A stretch of DNA of 64,000 bases, taken from contig OY821746.1 in assembly GCA_963682055.1 (NCBI GenBank), positions 5,429,992-5,493,991 on the forward strand. Direction: 5' to 3'. This document shows, one piece after another, positions 57,107 to 64,000 of this stretch (its first letter is position 1; every line of letters starts with the position of its first letter). The position numbers and the translations under genes were made by a program. The DNA comes from Primula veris. Taxonomy: Eukaryota; Streptophyta; Magnoliopsida; Ericales; Primulaceae. Under the pieces are notes generated by a model. The model ran no database searches. It was not told the DNA's origin and was given only the letters and a program-made list of their open reading frames with translations.

Positions 57107-57861
57107 CTATATATATACCTTTGGATAGTTCACATAATTACTCTCTTTGCAGCTCATCAAGCTCATACTCTGCTGATTCAGAAAAGATACCTGATGAATA
57201 GGATTCAGAAGGTCAAATATGTGTTTAAGCTAAAATTTTAAATGATGAAGTCAAAAAAAAGTTGTGTAATTACATCTAATACACTACAAAGTCAATAACA
57301 TAGGAAAACATCTATGTATTGCATGTATATTGTAACTTGTAAGTATCAAAAAGATCCAAGAAAATTCGTCTGGTTTTCATCTACAGTAAACACTAAACAT
57401 GATGATTTATAAGAACCAATTAGATTTTATAGGAAATATTTAACTATGCAAGGATATAATATAATATGCGTTCACATGATGTATATGCCAAATTTGCTTT
57501 TCTAATATACCTTAGGGCTAGTTACGGGAGAAGTAGCCGTATCCTCCAAATCTTCATCATACGTGTTTACAAAGAAACCATGGGTCCTCCGTCGCTTGAC
57601 GCTCAAATTCCTACAAAAGCTTTTCCGAGAAGACTTTTCTACCCCCAACGACGCCTCGATATGGGAAACTAAAGCTGGCCTTCCACAATCATCAGAAGAA
57701 AGATCACAACTCACAAGCTCGTCTTTGTACTTGAAGTCTTCAAAGTAAAATGTCCAACTGCTTTGCTCTTCATAATAATCATCACTTTTTGTGGTTATTT
57801 TCTCAGTTTCATGAGGAGGACTAGAAGGCAATTTTATCATAGAAGACACTGAAAATTCCAT
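57107..57861 (-). CDS. VUP-like small protein (vascular-related unknown protein family)
   Basis: Exon 1 is 57861-57511, ending in AAG|GTATAT. Exon 2 is probably 57190-57107, after the acceptor CATCAG, adding 27 codons; the total is about 144 residues. It has an acidic/serine-rich N-terminus, a W-T-F-Y-F-E-D-F motif (about 36-43), a basic KRRRTHGF patch, and a D-E-D-L-E-D-T-A-x-S-P-V-x-S-P-K stretch near the exon end. These blocks recall the plant VUP family, whose best-known member affects vascular tissue and hormone-related growth; the molecular role is unknown. No signal peptide or membrane segment. The family call is from memory of motifs, and exon 2 is less certain than exon 1. Confidence 0.65.
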
Positions 57862-57941
57862 CTTTTATGCAAGATATATAGACAAGAAGTTGATTAGATT
57901 TGTATCTGACTTTTGGATATTATGACTGGAGAATCATGTAG

Positions 57942-57953
57942 GATATATATAGG
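57942..57953 (-). promoter_or_regulatory. TATA box of the VUP-like gene
   Basis: CTATATATATCC on the minus strand, about 82 bp upstream of the start codon. Confidence 0.6.
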
Positions 57954-57959
57954 GAAAAG

Positions 57960-60900
57960 GTATGTACATATAGATATATAGTGGGGGAGGATGAAGTTAT
58001 TGAATTTGGTATATAAACGTAAGCTAATATAGAGAATAGTTAATTAATTGAACAGCTGCAACAGAAAACAACCACGATGTAGAGGAAGGGAAATGATTGA
58101 CAATATTTATGGTTTCTAGCTAGCTTAAAATATTATCACTAATTCACTACTATAGATTTGCCGAATCTTTTTATTGTTTAAGCAAAGGTAGGAACAGTTG
58201 GGCTGCAGACTTACATTTTGAAAAAAAATTGATGAAAAAATAGATTTTTTTAATATATTTTGATCAAAATCTTTAAATTTTAATGTTTCATTCATTCATT
58301 CCGTAAAATAACTTTATATAAGGTATAATTATTATTTTTTATAGAAAATCAGCACTCCCCATTTTACAGTACTGGTTCCGTCACTGAACCCATCATCTTA
58401 CCGCTATCTACTTTAAAAGGTCAGCAAGTATGAGTTGTAAGTTGTAATATAGATTTTTTTCTATAGATTTGTCAGAAATCTCAAGAGTACTAAGAAGTGA
58501 AAATAAGATTTACAAGATGTTATTAAGTTACTTATAGTATCCAAAACAAAAACAAATGAGGCAGGGTGAGTCCTAGCGTAAGACAACACAACAAGTTCGT
58601 TTTGCGGGCGGCGACCTGGGGTCATAAAAAAAACTTTTTATATAATAACATGCAATATGGTTTGACATAAATAATATTTTTTATTTTGTTTAATTAGATT
58701 AGGAGCTTCATGATTAGGGACCCGGTTGTCAAGAGCCAATTTTTTTTCCCGTTCACAGGAGGCTAAGGTCAGAGAAAAGAGCCAAAAACGTTTTCAGGTG
58801 GTAGGGTATTTCGTTGCCAAAACTGGCAATATCTCGAAAGGAGGTTGTTCAAAAACTCGAGTCTATCACGGTGCACTTGCGATCGCAAGTTTTGAAACTT
58901 TATCCACACACTCATTCTCTTCTTTATATATGGGTCATGAGCCAAGAGGTTTCCAACGAATGAGTTTTGTTTGAAAAAATAAAATCAAAGCTGGATGTTA
59001 GAACAAATTTGGAAATGACTCTTTCTAATGACGTCATTCGTGATCTGTATAAATTATGTTAACATCTAGATGATTAAAACTGTCCTTACAATACTTTCTT
59101 GATACTTGGTACAAAGTCTCAAACTTTGTATATTGTATAAAAAAAATTCCCAAACTTTGTATATTGCATGTACATTGATTGCTTATTTCAGGTTAACCAC
59201 TACTTCCCTTTCTCTAAATATTTTATAGAGAAATGGTATTTTTATTTTCTTTCTGAAATAACATATATGAGTTGCAAAATAAATAAATATGCCTGAATGA
59301 CTTCGTTAAAGTCGCTTTTTTTCAACCTCCAATTAATCATTGGGAAGAACAATGTATTGAACTCAACCGAATAGAAAAAATTGCAGAGTAGATGAAATCC
59401 CTCACAACAATAGTTATTTATCTTCTTTTAATTCCTTTATTTATCACAATTATTGTTGCATTCTTAACATTAATAAGAAAAAAGGCAATGACTTGGCGAG
59501 TAACTGTTAAACCGTTTGTGTTTAATATTAAAAAAAGCGTTTGGTGTGGGCTGACTTGTAATACATGTTTTAAATAATACTCTTACTAAACAACACTTGG
59601 CTCATTTGTGCTAATCATATACTTGTATTGTATGCTAATATATATGCATATAGTTATGCTTAGGAGGGGAAAGACTTCTTGCAATCTCAATACATTCTTC
59701 GTTTATTTTATAATTAAACCTACCTAATTTGCTTTATAAACCAGATAATTAGTATAACGCTTATTGTAATATTGTTTATTTCATAATCGAGTTCGCTTAT
59801 TGTAATAATTTATATCTACAATATAAAGGGTTAATGCGATGTGTGAAAACGTCCCATCACGATTGCTGAGAAAGTAGGATGTTAATTAACTAGGGTCTTA
59901 TAATTATTGTGTGATTTCTAAAGGAGACGTCATGCCTTTCATAGAAGTAGATTACAATTGAAAAATAGACTTAGGGTCCTGACATCAACTTTTAGGTTGA
60001 TGTTAAAAAAACAATTGTAAAAAAGCTAAGCTGGATTATAAAAAGCTGTTTATTGCGTTTGGTAACATATTTTTAAAAGCTAGATTATTAAAATTTGCGT
60101 TTAGTTTAAGACACAAACTAGTGCCTAAAAGCTCAATCTTGCGTTTTTTTATACCCACTAGATTTATAATAAATATTAAATATAAAACAATCAAACTATT
60201 GAAAAGATAAATTAATTAAATTTATTTGTTGTAAACTCAAAATTGATGCCGAAAAAGTTAAAAAGAGTCCACCAAAAATATACAATTTTGATTTTCAAGA
60301 TTTTAAAAAATGGTTATACAAGTTAGAAGCTAAGTTACAAAGTTGTTTTTTTTATTGAAATTTTGACTTTTTTTATAAATAAATAAAAATAAAAAACTTT
60401 GTTTGTAAAATTAGATAACATGGTTACAAAAGTTAGAAAAAGAGTTTTTTTTGTTTATGTTTTTTTTAAATGCTAAAGAAAAGCCAAAAAATTAATGAAA
60501 ATGACTCTGTAAATTTGTAAATTCATTTTCTAATTAATTTAACCATATTGTTCCATAATATTAAAGTTTTTTTTTTTTGATATTTTTAGAAAAAATCAGT
60601 AAAAAATTAATTTTACTCATTTTCTAACTTATATAACTAAGTTTATAATATCTGACAATTTTTTTTTGTTTTTTTTAAACATAATCAAAACAAAGTAGTC
60701 GAAAAAAAGCAAATGTTAATCAAACTCGTAACACGTAGTTAGGACTTGTAAGTACGATTTAAGATATTGCATTAAGATTTTTGAACTGAAAAAAAAAAAA
60801 CCGTATACATTAAAAAATCCTCTTATAATCGCCTCTTCACCAAACCTACAAATTTAATCACCATTACCTTTATCGCACAAAACCATAATCATCAAACTAA

Positions 60901-62550
60901 AAACCCCATCCAAAAAATAACCTAATTCCCCTACTCGGAAATATTTTTAATTCCACAAGAGTTTGATTAGAGATTGATCGGCGGGGATGGTGGGAAATCT
61001 CTTATGTGCCGCTTGGAATTTTCACAAATTAAATACCTAAAATTCACTTATTAAAGTGGAAACCAAACATTTAAAATAAAATATTTACCAAAAAAACTAT
61101 AGTTTTACTTCTTTTTTTTCACCATCCAATTCGAATAACATAACAACCATTAACATTTTGAGATGTTTAAATCAAACTTTTGGATAAAACCGTAACGTTA
61201 TTAGCTATGTGGCATACGATACCGCCAGTTATCCCATGCAACACCAAAAGGCCTTCTGGGATGGTGGGGTGGTGGTTTTTTTTTTTAAGCTCTACTATGT
61301 GTACAGTTTCATTGCCTTCTATTGTTCCAAATGCTTAATCCGCTTGCTTTGGGGGTTTCCACTTGATTTTTGAAGCGCTGTTGATTATAGTTCTTTAAAA
61401 TAGGCTAAAATGCAAAAATCACTGCACGATATAGACCAAAATGGGAATAATGATAGCCAAATAGGCTAAAATAGAAAGAAAGAAAAAACTCTCTATTCTC
61501 TTCCTCAAAGCCATTAACGAAAATTGATATATACTGATCTTGCGCGAGGAGCTCTGTTTTATGTTTTAATATCTCACCTCTCAAGTTTTAGTTCAACACC
61601 TAACTATAAAAGACCCATACACTCATACTATGAGTCGAGCGGGATTATGTATCTTTCTCCTTTGCTACCCATTCTTTTTAACTTTTATACTCAAGCATTC
61701 TAATAATTATATCTCAGCCTTTGCGCACGCTCTCTCGATTAGCGTATGTATTTGAGCTACCAGATACTAGTTCAAAACACAAAGAAATGTGGCCTTCTAT
61801 GACGGGAAAAAAAGGTTCTTCTAACATCTCCGGAGCACGTGTTAAGTTACACATAATATGTCAATAACTATATACATAATACTCATCTAACGTAACAATG
61901 TGTAAGAATTATGATAATAATTATTGAAAGACAAAAATTAATGATATGGCGTTAATTTGGAATTGAAGTCAATGACTAATCAAAAGCCATCAGTTCTACA
62001 CTTAATATGGCCTCAAATTAGTAAATGTTTTTTTTTATTTTTTTACAAATTCAGCATCGACGATGAATTGGGTGCAATTTTTAGAATAATAATTTGCATT
62101 TAATTTTGTAGATGAAAATGGTAAAAATAAATGTAAATATAACATATTACTTTAAAATTGGGAAAAATATATATATATATAAAGAGTTTGGATATAGGCA
62201 AAATATCAAGCAAACTAATTATACTATTCAAGTATATAAAAATTATTATGTTTAATGCATGCACTACTTGTTAAAAAAAACTAATTTAACTAAGGTTACA
62301 TCAATTTATTTTCATAATATTAACACAATTATCAAAGAAAGTAAGTTACATCACATTTAAAAGAACCTAACAGCTAGATCAGCGCTCACACTTTCACACA
62401 AAATTAGACAAAATTGTACTAATCAGAAAATGACACGTCTAAATGCATGCCAAGTCGCAAAATGTAATACACTACTTGTCAGTGATGTTTATAGATTCAT
62501 ATCCAAGTGGCGGCTTTGATATAACTCGATCGGTGGTAACTTTCCTCTTT
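57960..62550. other. Long gene-poor AT-rich spacer
   Basis: I see no confident gene in 4.6 kb. A patch at about 58690-58975 is less AT-rich and has an 82-codon open frame of unknown kind, perhaps transposon-derived. About 58340-58390 carries TGGTTCCGTCACTG, resembling a decayed end of the CAGTGGCGGAGC-type MITE. The rest shows A/T runs only. Confidence 0.45.
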
Positions 62551-62555
62551 GAGTC

Positions 62556-63098
62556 TCTATTTAATCTCATTATCAAACCCTAGTAGCCACCACTATCATT
62601 TCCTTTAATTACACAAGATCAATATAGTAAGAGAAAATTAAAAGGGTTGTACATTCACCCAAAAAAAAGTAAGATTTTTGTTGATTCTAGATCGAGCTTG
62701 TGATTTTGCTTATTTGATTTGATAATTAATTTTTAAATTTTTTTGCATGTTCTTTGTTGCAGCTATATAATTGATACCCGAAAGAGTGACGAAATTTCTA
62801 AATATGGATCTAGAGGGTTTTTTTTTGTAAAGAATAATATAAATTTGAATTTCGAAATTAGGTTTGTCCTTTTGGAGATCTAGTAATTAACAAATTAAGG
62901 TTTATATACTATATAAAAAGCAATTTGTGCCTATTTATCCTGATTAATTATCTCATTTTTTTTACGATCCAAATGTAGATAATGGATGTGACTTTTTTTT
63001 TTATATGATTTTATTTTTTATTTTTTGGTGTGTTATTTCAGGTGAAAATGGCAGGTGGAAAAAGGAATGGGTCTAACAAGGGTGAAAGAACCACAGAG
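62556..63098 (+). CDS. 5' end of an unrecognised gene (first coding exon 63048-63098)
   Basis: A TATA-like CTATTTAAT lies near 62556. A leader exon could end at 62668 before GTAAGA, with an acceptor TTGCAG at about 62761; a further acceptor TTTCAG lies at 63041. The first coding exon then starts ATG at 63048, reads MAGGKRNGSNKGERTTE, and stops at the donor GAG|GTAAAA (63098), leaving phase 0. The short basic, glycine-rich start recalls the ends of chromatin proteins, but it is too short to name. The remaining exons are not evident before the window ends. The splice model is inference. Confidence 0.4.
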
Positions 63099-64000
63099 GT
63101 AAAATACTACTTTTGTACAATGATCTAAATTTATGGCGCTTGTGTTGCTACATATATTTTTTTTTGCATGTGAATTTTTCTAAACTTCACTCGGAGTGAT
63201 CTTATTAGCTTATATGGTTTTTATGTTTTTAAGTTTTGTGACCAGATCTGAAGCAGATAGCACCAAATAAAGCCTAGATTACTTTAAAGTCAAAATGTAT
63301 ATCAACATTCTCAAATAAAAAATTCATTAACTGTTCTTTTTTAAAAGGTAGATCAACGTCTCTAAACCATTTAACTTACAGAATGACGTGAAGAAACTAA
63401 GAAGAACCATTTATCTCAAATGATAAAATCAATTATGTTTTTATCAAACTAGATCAAATAAATTACATATATGTATATTTTCCTGACAATCTATCCAATT
63501 CAGAGTCAAATTTTTGGCTAAGCCATAATGGGGCATATCTATAATTCCAAAATTCAATTAGAGTTAACAAAAGCGATACTTCATACAAGTTATTTTTGTT
63601 CTCTCCTTACATGGCATTCAATAATGTCGTTTTGTGGTTAATTAAACCGTTATATGTCGTGGATAGAGCAAACGATGTGATATTTGTGACACGTTATTTA
63701 ACGGTTTGATAAAACCCTACATTGTAGTATTAACGCTATTAAACACATATATGTAGTTATTTCTCGATTTTATATCCTACCCAAAAAAAGTTCCATTTCA
63801 GCCATCTCACGTCAAAATTCTAATTTTTTGGCAAAATTCACACATTAAATTTTTTTTTAGACAACAACAATCAATTCATTGTAATTTAGGGTGTAAAAAA
63901 GATGAGGCACACCAAGAGAACCTTCGTTTATTGTATTGTTTTATTCATTAAATATTTCTCCACAATATGAGTTTTGGTTTCCAAAGAGAAGAAGGTTGTT
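63099..64000. other. AT-rich DNA, presumably intron of the preceding gene
   Basis: No second coding exon could be recognised up to the edge. Confidence 0.35.

Noticed and set aside
58726..58974. 82-codon plus-strand frame
   Set aside because: No recognisable family, no TATA/splice context; left as part of the spacer.

Overview
The window is nuclear DNA of a flowering plant. It holds intron-bearing genes with GT/AG junctions, TATA boxes and AATAAA signals, two polyubiquitin genes with leader introns, a seed 2S albumin, plastid-targeted THI1, COBRA-like and phytocyanin-like cell-surface proteins, and many small DNA-transposon relics. The methionine-rich 2S albumin and the THI1 protein look eudicot, perhaps asterid; that placement is only an impression.

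Layout. 1-713 (minus) is the 5' end of an endogenous pararetrovirus: a tRNA-Met primer site and an open movement-protein frame that runs off the window. About 945-15860 is a direct duplication of a polyubiquitin locus (coding regions 4881-6254 and 12820-14193), promoter, leader intron and 3' flank included; transposons, a 54-bp tandem repeat and small insertions later separated the copies. 16882-17340 (minus) is a 2S albumin gene with a duplicated RY-element promoter module. 18 to 34 kb is gene-poor: hAT-like, CACTA-like and CCGAACC-rich elements, simple repeats, a (TA)n hairpin and a five-copy 184-bp satellite array.

34170-37575 is a 3.4-kb LTR element with near-identical LTRs, a 5-bp target duplication and no coding capacity. 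About 37741-43784 is the most unusual block. It carries a MULE transposase with a broken C-terminal OTU protease domain and, upstream on the same strand, a broken plant-mobile-domain gene. Both are bracketed by 30-37-bp palindromes built on AAACCGTA.

From 45 kb the window becomes genic: THI1 (45201-48707, thiazole synthesis for vitamin B1), a COBRA-like 7-type GPI-anchored protein (49584-53203), an early nodulin-like protein (54206-55183), tRNA-Gly(CCC) with a tandemly duplicated 3' flank, a VUP-like small protein (57107-57861, minus), and the first coding exon of an unrecognised gene near the right edge. These genes look unrelated in function: they are plant single-gene transcription units, not an operon.
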